A stretch of DNA of 64,000 nucleotides from Streptomyces sp. GS7 (lineage in GTDB: Bacteria; Actinomycetota; Actinomycetes; Streptomycetales; Streptomycetaceae), in NCBI RefSeq assembly GCF_009834125.1, contig NZ_CP047146.1, forward strand, positions 1,977,501-2,041,500. Direction: 5' to 3'. The notes below the pieces were generated by a model that saw only the letters and a program-made list of their open reading frames with translations, made no database searches and was not told the DNA's origin. Shown one piece after another: positions 33,581-41,698 of this stretch. The first letter of the stretch is position 1; every line of letters begins with the position of its first letter. Both the position numbers and the translations under genes were made by a program.

Positions 33581-34498
33581 GGATTCCTAGCAAAATGAGG
33601 TTTTCAGGCGTCGCCAGCAGATGATGCTGCAGCCGAGGATGAGGAAAGCTTCGTGGAGGTCTTCCCTGATCTCCCAGCGGATGCGCAGGCGCCGGAACCA
33701 GTGCAGGAGGGCGAAGGCTGCTTCGGCGACCCATCGGTGGATGCCCAGACCGGAGCCGTGCTGGGTGCCGCGGCGGGCGATGAGGGGGCGGATGCCCACC
33801 TCGCGCAGTTCGCGGCGGTAGGTGTCGGAGTCGTAGGCGCGGTCGGCGAACAGAGCGCCGGGGCGCTTTCGGGGGCGCCCCCGCTTGCCTTTGACGGCCG
33901 GTATGGCGTGGACCAGCGGCATGAGCTGGGTGACGTCGTGGCGGTTTCCGCCTGTGAGCGTGGCCGCCAGCGGGATGCCGTGCGCTTCGGTGATCACGTG
34001 GTGCTTGCTGCCTGCCTTTCCCCGATCCACCGGTGAGGGCCCGGTCTTCGCGCCGCCCTTCATCGCCCGCAGATGGGAGCCGTCGACCGCGGCCCGGGAG
34101 AAGTCCAGCAGCCCGGCCGCACGTAGCTCGGCCAGCAGCAGCTCATGAAGAGCCTGCCACACCCCGGCCTGATGCCAGTCGCGCAGCCTGCGCCAGCACG
34201 TGCTGCCCGAGCCGTATCCCAGCTCCTGGGGCAGGAACTCCCAAGGGATGCCGGTGTACAGCACGAACAGGATCCCGCTCAGCACCCGCCGGTCATCGAG
34301 CCGTTTGCGACCCGGATACCTCACGCGGCGCTCAATCACCGGCAGCAGCCCGGCAATCCGCTCCCACAACCCGTCCTCGACTTCCCACGGCCTCCGCTGC
34401 ACCATGCCCAACGCCCCCACCACAACACCAGACAGAGGCACAACACCGGCTGACGGCCTGTCATTCCAAGGCAGTACAGCTCATTTTGCTAGGAGTCC
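33581..34498. mobile_element. Complete 918-bp IS5-family insertion sequence
   Basis: Both ends are visible: left GGATTCCTAGCAAAATGAG and right (read from outside) GGACTCCTAGCAAAATGAG, an 19-bp inverted repeat with one mismatch. The element is flanked by TTA on both sides and carries one transposase gene on the minus strand. High repeat identity and a clean target gene indicate a recent insertion. Confidence 0.92.
33587..34405 (-). CDS. IS5-family transposase
   Basis: 272 residues from the ATG at 34405 (an upstream in-frame ATG exists at 34441). RRVLSGILFVLYTGIPWEFL and LGYGSGSTCWRRLRDWHQAG are the N-terminal IS5 hallmarks; catalytic acids are in AVDGSHLRA, FADRAYDSD and RWVAEAAFALLHW. The gene is uninterrupted, so the element may be active. 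Confidence 0.92.
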   Translation of the reverse strand: MVQRRPWEVEDGLWERIAGLLPVIERRVRYPGRKRLDDRRVLSGILFVLYTGIPWEFLPQELGYGSGSTCWRRLRDWHQAGVWQALHELLLAELRAAGLLDFSRAAVDGSHLRAMKGGAKTGPSPVDRGKAGSKHHVITEAHGIPLAATLTGGNRHDVTQLMPLVHAIPAVKGKRGRPRKRPGALFADRAYDSDTYRRELREVGIRPLIARRGTQHGSGLGIHRWVAEAAFALLHWFRRLRIRWEIREDLHEAFLILGCSIICWRRLKTSFC

Positions 34499-34664
34499 TT
34501 ACGCTTCGGTGATGCTCGAAGCGGGCGAGTCGGTCGTATCGCTGGCGAAGTGGCTCGGTCACTCCGATCCAGCGTTCACCCTCCGGACCTACACGCACTT
34601 CATGCCGGAGGCCGGCGCGCGCGGTCTTGCCGCCATCGAAGCGTGGCTCGCGGATCTTGGCTGA

Positions 34665-35289
34665 AAGTCCCTGAGAAGTCCCTGGGGCTGCGGCGGAAGC
34701 TCTCTGAGCAGGCTAACCAGCAGGTCAGAGCGTGATCCACTCGCCAGCGGGACAGAACCCGGCGTACAGGCCGACTCGTCCGCCCCACCTTATTCCCGCA
34801 GGTCAGAGGGTATCTTCTCGGATTGAACAACCTGTCGGGGGTGAATCCGGGGCGATTTCGGGGCGTGCAAGTGAGCGGGGCGGATACCCGCTGGGCCCAT
34901 TCATCGTCGGGGCAGCGGGCCAGGTGCGGCGCGAGCGTGCCCGTGATCGTCCGGGTGAGGCGGCCGAACACCTTCGGCAGAGGGCGCGCAGGAAGTGCGG
35001 GACGTCGAGTGTCCTCCCTGTCGCAGGCAGGCGCACATCGCGTGGGCCCTGATCACGTTGTTGACCCGGCCGCTGACCAAGCACGTCAGGAAACTGCCCT
35101 CCACCACCCCGCCGCCGTTGGAACCGGTGTCTCAACCGGTGAGGATCCGGGCCGGTTCAGGCTGTATCCGACTGGCGCCGGAACCAATGCGCTGAGCCGG
35201 CCATGTGGTGAAGTTCCCCCTGCGGGCTGGACAGCCTGATACGCGGTGGGAGAACCGGGAACAGCAGCAGACCATCGAGATCTGAAAAG
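34665..35289. other. Non-coding stretch downstream of the integrase
   Basis: No gene could be supported on either strand. No tRNA was recognised next to the integrase, so the attachment site of the former element was not located. Confidence 0.4.
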
Positions 35290-35463
35290 CCGCGGCCTTC
35301 TTCGCGAAGGAGTCGACTTCCCGTCGGAAGCCGCCGCGCTGAAGTGCATCTACGTGGCGCTGATGTCCCGCGATCCGACCGGCAAGGGCCGGCGCCGCTG
35401 GAGGGTGTGCCGGAAAGCGCCGCCGAACGCCTTCCAGATCGTCCTTGAGGGACGCCTGCCCCC
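35290..35463 (+). mobile_element. IS256-family transposase C-terminal fragment
   Basis: The plus strand reads VDFPSEAAALKCIYVALMSR, DPTGKGRRRW and APPNAFQIVLEGRL, the end of IS256-group transposases (FPTEQAALKCLY...DPTGKG...W..ALNAFAITFEGRL pattern). The catalytic part is missing. Confidence 0.7.
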
Positions 35464-35469
35464 GAGCCG

Positions 35470-36137
35470 CAACACCACCCAACAACCAAGATCAGCGGTT
35501 GAGTTGGCACACCCCTTGGCGGCATGTGCAAGCGGCCCAGGCGCAGCAGCGGCCCCAAGAAGGGGAGGCTGTTGACCGCGACGGTCGTGCCGCGGCCGAT
35601 TGCCTGGTGTCGACCACCGGTCCGGGCAGCGCTACGCCGCACCTTGCCCCTGCGAAGTTGCGAAGAAGGTGGTATCGGCCAGGCTGACGTCAGCCCAGGT
35701 GAGAGATCTGCAGCACATGGTCGCGTAGGAGTTGAAATGCTGAGCGCTGATCTTGCTTTGGTTGGTCTTCCCGAACTCGGACATCCGTTCTTGTCTCTGT
35801 CGGCCGCTCCCACGTGATCATGCGCGGGTGCGATGGCTCTGGTCCGATCACTGGCGCTCCAGCCTGGGGAAGCTCCAGCACTGCGGGCGAGGAACTCGGC
35901 AGTACCATCTGGGACTTGCCGTTGGCAGGGCAGACGCACGCCGACACGACCAGGACGAGGGTGTCGACCAAGAGTTGGCTTCCGTACCACGGGATTGGCT
36001 GGCAGCCTTGGCCAGACACCCCCTCCCTCCGCTCCCCCAGCGCAGCAGCCACAGGGCAAGTTGACATGGCCTGTCCCGGTCCTTGGTCAACGACTTGGGC
36101 AGGTGTGGTCCCCCGTCCTTCGACCCGCCCGGACGGT
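35470..36137. other. Stretch without recognisable gene
   Basis: Several open frames cross this region on both strands but none shows a family motif, ribosome-binding site or natural start. It lies between IS debris and the lipid-synthase operon. Confidence 0.4.
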
Positions 36138-36737
36138 TCAGTTGCAGTGCTGCTCGCCGGTCAGTTGTAGATCGGTGGGTCCCGTGGCGACCCGAGACGC
36201 AGAGATCTGGACGCCGTGTGCCTGCACTCCGAGCAGGGTGATCTGAGGGACTGGCAGCGGAGGGACAGCGTCGGTGGAGAGCACGAGTGGCAGGCCGCCG
36301 GGGAGCGTGGCGGTGAGGGCATCAGCGCGGAAGCGGATGCCGGTCAGGGTGATTCGTGTGCTGCGTAGGCACAGGACTCGACCTGCACCGTGGTCCTGGG
36401 CCAGGCGAGGGCGTTCGACGTCGGCGGACTGGGCCGAGCAGAGCTTTGGCCTGCCCGGCTCGGGCGACAGCAGGGGGCACCACAGTCCTTGCAACGTGAC
36501 CGCGTCGGCTCGCAAGGTGGCGCCCTCGCCTTCGTCTTGGCCGCCGAGCGCGATGTCGAGTGGACGGCCCGCGGAGAGCGAAGGATCCTCGTGGGACACT
36601 CCGGCCGGCTTGGCAGCCCCTGCTCCGGGGGTCGGCGCACAGCACAGGGTTACCGCGAGCACGGCCAGGACACCCGTGGCCCGGCGCCTCGTGCGGCGGG
36701 CCACCGGGACAGCGCGCGGTGGCCCGGCCGCCGTCAC
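36138..36737 (-). CDS. Exported protein, last gene of the lipid-synthase operon
   Basis: 199 residues from a GTG overlapping the stop of the DUF6114 gene. A signal peptide lies at about 20-45 (ATGVLAVLAVTLCCAPTPG). The mature part has beta-rich stretches such as RITLTGIRFRADALTATLPG and LPVPQITLLGVQAHGVQISA, with Cys that could form disulfides, and ends QLTGEQHCN. The pattern resembles the DUF6230-type exported proteins encoded two genes upstream, so the two could be partners. No enzymatic motif was seen. Confidence 0.65.
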   Translation of the reverse strand: MTAAGPPRAVPVARRTRRRATGVLAVLAVTLCCAPTPGAGAAKPAGVSHEDPSLSAGRPLDIALGGQDEGEGATLRADAVTLQGLWCPLLSPEPGRPKLCSAQSADVERPRLAQDHGAGRVLCLRSTRITLTGIRFRADALTATLPGGLPLVLSTDAVPPLPVPQITLLGVQAHGVQISASRVATGPTDLQLTGEQHCN

Positions 36738-37093
36738 TGATCCGTTCCCGGCGGGTCCTCGGCGGGGTCCCACGCCACTGCGAAGGCGCCGCCCACCAGT
36801 GCCAGCAGTATGCCGATGAGGAAGCCTCCCAGGTTGGCGAACGGAAAGGACAGCAGCCCCGCCGCGATGGCCGTCCAGCCGCCGCGACGGGCCCGTTGTG
36901 GCCACAGCCACACGTTCCCCGCGCATACCGCGAGTGCGATGGCGATCGTCACGGAGGTGGCCCCCTGGAATCCCTCGACGGTCAGGTAGGCGGGCCGGGC
37001 GAGCGGCAGGCAGCCGAGTTCGACGGCGGAAGCGAGCACCAGGACGGCTGCGACGTTGGGCCGGTCTCGCAGGGCATGGTGGGTCAGAAGCAT
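36734..37093 (-). CDS. DUF6114-like integral membrane protein
   Basis: 119 residues from the ATG at 37093, with four hydrophobic segments (VAAVLVLASAVELGCLPLA, VTIAIALAVCAGNVWLW, WTAIAAGLLSFPFANLGGF, LIGILLALVGGAFAVAW). The glycine-rich NLGGFLIGILLALVGG segment is typical of the small Streptomyces membrane proteins found next to DUF6230 proteins. It overlaps its upstream neighbour by 10 bp. Confidence 0.75.
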   Translation of the reverse strand: MLLTHHALRDRPNVAAVLVLASAVELGCLPLARPAYLTVEGFQGATSVTIAIALAVCAGNVWLWPQRARRGGWTAIAAGLLSFPFANLGGFLIGILLALVGGAFAVAWDPAEDPPGTDQ

Positions 37094-37728
37094 GGGTGGT
37101 CTCCGAGCTGTACGTGCATCCGTGCGCCGCTCAGGTCGAACGAGCCGGCCGTGATGGACTGGGAGGTGAGCCGCATACCGTCGACGTCCAGCGTTCGGGC
37201 CTGTTGGCCGTATTGGCCCGAGGCGCCGTGCACCCCGGCGACGGCGTCCAGCGTCGCGGCGTCGCGCCCCATCTCCACCTCGCCGAATCGCATGTCGCCC
37301 TTCAACTCCGAGAGGCCCAGTACCAGTCGATGGGCCTCCGTCGTCCGGCCGTCGTCCGCTTCGATTCGCAGGGTGACCGCACCGAGGGGCGTGTGTGCCA
37401 CCGATGACTGGCACAGGCCGGTCAGGCGCGCCCGGCTGATGCCTGCGACCGCCGCCGGGCGGTCATGGCCCGCGGCGTCGGAGGTGAGGCTGGCGAACTG
37501 CACGGCGCCGACGCCGTGCATCTGCTTGGCGGACACCTGGAACGTGCTGCCGGTGACGGCGAAAGAGACGGGCATCGCCGCCGCCTGCATGCCACCGATC
37601 GTGATGGCGGCCGCCAGACCGGAAAGTGCCACGACGATGGCGAGGCGCCGGCAGTTCGTCCCGCTGCGTCGGGCAGGCACGGTGGGGCGGCCGGCGGTAT
37701 CGGGTGGGGAAGGGGAGGGGGCTGTCAC
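37084..37728 (-). CDS. DUF6230-like exported protein
   Basis: 214 residues from the GTG at 37728, preceded by AGGAGAAAG. One N-terminal membrane segment (LAIVVALSGLAAAITIGGM) anchors the protein; the rest is exported. SFAVTGSTFQVSAKQMHGVG and ARTLDVDGMRLTSQSITAGS match the family of cholesterol-esterase-annotated DUF6230 proteins of Streptomyces, whose function is unknown. Linked to a DUF6114 protein, as is usual for this pair. Confidence 0.75.
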   Translation of the reverse strand: MTAPSPSPPDTAGRPTVPARRSGTNCRRLAIVVALSGLAAAITIGGMQAAAMPVSFAVTGSTFQVSAKQMHGVGAVQFASLTSDAAGHDRPAAVAGISRARLTGLCQSSVAHTPLGAVTLRIEADDGRTTEAHRLVLGLSELKGDMRFGEVEMGRDAATLDAVAGVHGASGQYGQQARTLDVDGMRLTSQSITAGSFDLSGARMHVQLGDHPCF

Positions 37729-37775
37729 GGTTCTTTCTCCTGTGGACGGAGCTGCGTGTCGCCGATGGTGGGGCG

Positions 37776-39098
37776 TCACATGCCGAGGCCGGCGTGGGCC
37801 ATGCCTGGCGGCAAGCCGGCGTCGGGCGCCGCGTTGAGCTGGATATGAGGGGAGGCCAGTCCGGCGAGTTGCGGGCTCAGTTGTGCGAGCCGGGTGCGAG
37901 TGAAGACCCCCAGGTGCGGTCCGGTGCGCCGGGCGAGGTGGAGGGCTTCCGCCCAGGCTGAGAACCGGACGAGCAGCGCGACCGGTCCGAGGGGTGGCCT
38001 CGGGAGATCCTCCACACCGTGTGGGGGTGCCATCAGAACGATGGGGTCCGGCACCGGCGGGCGGGCCCGGCCAGGGGGTGTCCCCGTCCGGACCGGGCGT
38101 GCCCCAGCGCCGAGCGCTGCCTCAGTCCACTCGGACAGACGGGTGTGCCACTGCCGGTGCGGTAGGGCGGTGGCCGGGCGGAAGCGCGCGGTCTCCCGTG
38201 TGAGGTGGTCGAGGAAAGCGGTGAGACGGGTGTCGTGCACCGCGACCAGTGGCGTGGCCGCGCAGCGGCGACCGGCGCGGGCGAAGCAGGACCGGACGGT
38301 GGCCCGGGCGGCGGCCCGTGCGTCTCCGTCGTGTCGGAGCACCAGGAGACCGGGTGGCGGCGGGCGCCAAGGATCCCACGCGCAGCACTGTGGTGACACC
38401 TCGTCTGCGTGCTCGGCCAGTACGCACCGGAGGTCGGCTGTCCGCCTGTCCACCGCGACCGCCCAGCCCCCTTGCGGCAGCCCGGCTTCCCGGGCCGCCG
38501 CAAGCACGGCCAGGGTGGGGACCGCCGTGCGGTGGTCGGTCTCCGAGACCACGGTCATCCCCTTCAGCAGAGCCGGCAGCGCCCCTTCCAACAGCGACAC
38601 GAGGGGGCGGGCACCGTCGACATGCGACATGACCACGACCGGACGCTGCGGGGCGTGGGATGACGGCGTGTCGGAGCGGGGGCGCCGCCAGGGTGCACGG
38701 TGCGTGCCCGCTGCAACGGCGTGCCGCAGCAACGTCGCCCGGGCACTGCGGAGTTCGGCCTCGGCATCGGCGGGACCGAGACCAGAGACGTCCTGGAGGA
38801 CGGTGAGCAGGGCCGCATGGCGCACCGCCAGCGCCCGTTGTAGCCGGAAGCTCCAAGGGGCGCGCTGCGTGTGGGACAAGGCCCCCCACGTCTGCGCAGC
38901 CTCCCGCGCCGCTCTCACCGCGACCCGGGCCCCGTCGGGGGAGGAGAGCGGTAGGGACAGCAGCGGACGGCGGGAGAAGATCCCGATCACCGGGAGGTGA
39001 GTGTCCGGCGGTCCGGTCAGTCCGCTCGCGGCCAGCGCGTGCGGTAGGGGAGCGTGGAGCAGGGCGCGTACGAGCACGTCGGTGGGGGGCGGCGGCAT
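37776..39098 (-). CDS. Aldehyde-dehydrogenase-superfamily protein, degenerate
   Basis: 440 residues. The N-terminal helix bundle (AAREAAQTWGALSHTQRAPW), the cofactor-domain helix (TLAVLAAAREAGLPQGGWAV) and the catalytic-Cys segment CFARAGRRCAATPLVAVHD follow ALDH order. The Glu-bearing ELGG segment is replaced by a Pro-rich stretch (WDPWRPPPPG), so the general base is not visible. It could be an acyl or aldehyde converting enzyme for the PKS product, or a structural relic. Distances suggest it is in the same operon, 48 bp before the DUF6230 gene. Confidence 0.65.
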   Translation of the reverse strand: MPPPPTDVLVRALLHAPLPHALAASGLTGPPDTHLPVIGIFSRRPLLSLPLSSPDGARVAVRAAREAAQTWGALSHTQRAPWSFRLQRALAVRHAALLTVLQDVSGLGPADAEAELRSARATLLRHAVAAGTHRAPWRRPRSDTPSSHAPQRPVVVMSHVDGARPLVSLLEGALPALLKGMTVVSETDHRTAVPTLAVLAAAREAGLPQGGWAVAVDRRTADLRCVLAEHADEVSPQCCAWDPWRPPPPGLLVLRHDGDARAAARATVRSCFARAGRRCAATPLVAVHDTRLTAFLDHLTRETARFRPATALPHRQWHTRLSEWTEAALGAGARPVRTGTPPGRARPPVPDPIVLMAPPHGVEDLPRPPLGPVALLVRFSAWAEALHLARRTGPHLGVFTRTRLAQLSPQLAGLASPHIQLNAAPDAGLPPGMAHAGLGM

Positions 39099-39215
39099 GT
39101 CGGTGGGCTCTCCAACGGGTTCGCCGGTGGGGCGGAGGGGCTGCTGGTGGGGGCTGTGGCCCCGGCCCGGTCAGGTGGTGCTGGGCCGAACTGGTCCGAC
39201 AGGCTCCGGGACGGC

Positions 39216-40076
39216 CTACTCCGCGACGGCCGGTGATCTTTCGTGCGGGGCATGGGGACGGACCAGGGAACGGCAGTGACGGGCCAGCGGGCCGTGGGGA
39301 CGCAGTATGGCCGTGCCGAGTGCCATCACGAGGGCGCCGCCGACCGGCCCGCCCAGTGCCCGCACCGATACCGAGGCCGCCACGGCCAGCAGCGGGCACG
39401 TCCCCAGGACCACCACCGCTACGCCCAGGACCACCCGCGCCGACGGCCGCCACCTGTGGAAATCCCGCGCGCCCGGCAGCCGGGAGGTGGGGCCTCCCAC
39501 CGGAGGGCGGTACGCGTGGCACCACACGTACGAGAACAGCAGGACCGGCAGGATCACTGCCCCCATCCAGCACAGCGTCGCGGCGACAGGGGAGCCGCAG
39601 AACCGCAGCAGCTCCGCGACCGTCGGTGGCCCCGCTGGGAACGCCGACGGCGCGGAGGCGAGCAGCCGGTGCAGCCCTGAGCCGTCCCAGCCGTGGACCA
39701 GGATGAAGAACACCCCGGCGTACGCGCCGATCACCTGGAGGCATGCCGCCCACAACGCCCCGCGCGCCAGCAGCCGCAGGGTGAGGAGACAGCCGAGCGC
39801 ACCGCTCACGAACACCCCTGCACCGAAGCAGGCCATGGCCCATGGGGGGATCTCGGTGAGGGCGTACATGGTTTCCCAGCGGGGAAACCGCGTCGCCAGC
39901 AGCAGCGCTATCGGGAGGAAGAGCACGCCGAGGAAGAGGACGGTGAGTGCGATCTGACGGTTCCGTACGGTGGCGCGGCGGCCGATGTCCCCGTCAGCTA
40001 CGGCGAGCTGATTGGTGCCGGCGAGTGCGTAACCGGCACCGATCCCGTACGACCAGAACGCATCGACCTGGAACAC
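39216..40076 (-). CDS. Multi-spanning membrane protein of the lipid operon
   Basis: 286 residues from a GTG that overlaps the TAG of the pfaD-like gene. About seven hydrophobic helices are seen (ALTVLFLGVLFLPIALLLA, WAMACFGAGVFVSGALGCLL, CLQVIGAYAGVFFILVHGW and others). The start VDAFWSYGIGAGYALAGTN is distinctive. No family could be named. Strict coupling to PfaD suggests a role in release, modification or export of the lipid. Confidence 0.7.
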   Translation of the reverse strand: MFQVDAFWSYGIGAGYALAGTNQLAVADGDIGRRATVRNRQIALTVLFLGVLFLPIALLLATRFPRWETMYALTEIPPWAMACFGAGVFVSGALGCLLTLRLLARGALWAACLQVIGAYAGVFFILVHGWDGSGLHRLLASAPSAFPAGPPTVAELLRFCGSPVAATLCWMGAVILPVLLFSYVWCHAYRPPVGGPTSRLPGARDFHRWRPSARVVLGVAVVVLGTCPLLAVAASVSVRALGGPVGGALVMALGTAILRPHGPLARHCRSLVRPHAPHERSPAVAE

Positions 40077-41698
40077 TATGCCCCCTCTCGCAGCTCCGCC
40101 GCGCCCACCAGACAGGGGGACAGCGGAGTGAGCTCGGGTCTGCTCGGGTCCGGCGTCGCCTCATACGGGGGAGTCGTGGTGCACCAGGACGGGAGGCGGA
40201 CGCCCGCGAAGCGCAGCTGGGCGAGTCGGTTCTGGTAGGCCGCTCCGTCCAGCAACGCGGCGGCGACGGCCGCGGCGTGCCGGTTCTCCGGCGCTGCCCA
40301 CGGGGTGTCCCGGACCCAGTCGTTGAAGGCGCCCATCGACGGTCCGCACCAGATCTGGTAGTCGCCCACCCGCTCCGGGGCGCCGTCCGTGGCCCAGCGG
40401 GAGGAGAGCCCCAGATACCAGCGGAAGAGCAGGGCCATGCGGTGACGGGGGTCCCGCTCGGCGCGCTCCAGCCGCTCGGGGTGGTGGCACCGCAAGTAGG
40501 CAACCACATCGGGCCACACCTCGGACGGTGGACGGTGGAAGATCTCCCTCTCCAGGCGCGCGAGGGCCGCATCGGGGAGCTCTTCCACGCTGCCGTGGTC
40601 GCGGTAGAGCTGGTGGAGCCAGGCCGCCCGGCCGGGGAAAAGCGTTCCGCGCTTCAACACCTGGACGTGCACGCCCATTTCGAACATGTCGGCCGAGGGG
40701 GCGGTGGCGCAGTCCTGTACACCGGCCTGCGCCAGCAGTCCCTTGGCTCGGGCCGAGGTGCCGGCCTCCACGCACGCCTGGTTGACCGATCCGGTCACGA
40801 CGTACGCTGCGCCCAGGGCGAAGGCGGCGAACGCGGCCTGCGGAGTCCCGATCCCGCCCGCCGCCCCGATGCCCACCGCGCCCCCGGGCCGTCCGGCCGC
40901 TGCCTCCCGGTCGCGCAGCGCGAGAATCAGGGGCAGTTGGGTCACCAGCGGACGGCGGTCGGTGTGCCCGGCCGAGTCCGCCTCGACGGTGATGTCGTCG
41001 GCCATCGGGACCTGCGCCGCCAAACGGGCCTGTTCGTTCGTCAGCCGTCCCTGCCGTACCAGTTCGTCGACCATCTCCGCCGGTGCCGGACGCAGGAAGA
41101 ACGTGGCGATCGCCGGCTGCGAGACCTTGGCGATGACCCGGTTGTCCGCCCGGACCGCACCATCGGGCCCACGCCGCAGTCCCGCCACCCGGTACCGGAC
41201 CAGTTCGGGATCCGGGCCCATGAAGGCGGATGCCTCGACGCAGCGCACGCCGTGGCGCAGGTAAACGTCCACGATCTCGCGTTCGGCCCGTGGCGAGGCG
41301 GGGTTATGGATGATGTTGCACGCCCACGGTCGGTTCGGCAGCCGTCTGCGGAGCGTGTCGACGGCCTGTTCGACGCGGGCGGTGCCCAGGCCCGCCGCCC
41401 CGAAGGAGGCGAGCGCGCCCGCCCCCGCCAGGGCCACGACGAGGTCCACCGAGGAGATCCCGCCCGCCATGGAACCTGCCATGTACGGCTGCCGCAGTCC
41501 GTGGCGGCGCAGGAAGCCTGCCGAGCCGAGCTGGTGGGTGGCGATCGGGCCCGAGGCCGCGAGTACCTCGATCTCCGACCCGGGCCGTGGAAGCTCGTTG
41601 GCTGCCCCGATCCGGCCGTGGGCCCGTACCACATAGCAGGGACGGTCCAGTGCCGCGAGCGCGCCGCGGATGCCGGCCCGATCGAAGGAGACTGTCAT
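40076..41698 (-). CDS. pfaD: PfaD-family trans-acting enoyl reductase
   Basis: 540 residues. A TIM-barrel flavoprotein of the 2-nitropropane-dioxygenase fold: AGSMAGGISSVDLVVALAGA, CVEASAFMGPDPELVRYR, DDITVEADSAGHTDRRPL, GIGAAGGIGTPQAAFAAFAL and GAAYVVTGSVNQACVEAG are the PfaD hallmarks, and the C-terminal YQIWCGPSMGAFNDWV is specific to the PUFA/hgl-type group. It reduces enoyl intermediates held on the ACP of the synthase at 44069-50167. The ATG overlaps the stop of the dehydratase gene. Confidence 0.93.
   Translation of the reverse strand: MTVSFDRAGIRGALAALDRPCYVVRAHGRIGAANELPRPGSEIEVLAASGPIATHQLGSAGFLRRHGLRQPYMAGSMAGGISSVDLVVALAGAGALASFGAAGLGTARVEQAVDTLRRRLPNRPWACNIIHNPASPRAEREIVDVYLRHGVRCVEASAFMGPDPELVRYRVAGLRRGPDGAVRADNRVIAKVSQPAIATFFLRPAPAEMVDELVRQGRLTNEQARLAAQVPMADDITVEADSAGHTDRRPLVTQLPLILALRDREAAAGRPGGAVGIGAAGGIGTPQAAFAAFALGAAYVVTGSVNQACVEAGTSARAKGLLAQAGVQDCATAPSADMFEMGVHVQVLKRGTLFPGRAAWLHQLYRDHGSVEELPDAALARLEREIFHRPPSEVWPDVVAYLRCHHPERLERAERDPRHRMALLFRWYLGLSSRWATDGAPERVGDYQIWCGPSMGAFNDWVRDTPWAAPENRHAAAVAAALLDGAAYQNRLAQLRFAGVRLPSWCTTTPPYEATPDPSRPELTPLSPCLVGAAELREGA

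Larger units (their letters stand above)
32490..34664 (+). pseudogene. Tyrosine integrase of an integrative element, disrupted by an IS
   Basis: The ATG at 32490 has GGGAGG upstream. The frame (about 363 residues) contains the SAM-like core-binding domain and the catalytic domain with its first Arg (GVGCGLRQGEVFAF) and stops inside FHVLRHT at 33580. After the inserted element the sequence resumes at 34502 (YASVMLEAGESVVSLAKWLG) with GHSDPAF and the nucleophile TYTHF, ending at 34664. Joining the halves across one TTA copy gives HVLRHTYASVM in perfect frame. The integrase was intact until the insertion. Together with the excisionase it marks a decayed AICE- or phage-like element; no replication or transfer genes are seen. 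Confidence 0.9.

Noticed and set aside
34803..35239. Overlapping frames of 110-138 codons on both strands
   Set aside because: Arg/Pro/Gly-rich with no motif; typical shadow frames in non-coding high-GC DNA.
34665..35289. Possible tRNA attachment site downstream of the integrase
   Set aside because: No cloverleaf, TTCGA loop or repeated att core was found by eye; the att site could not be placed.
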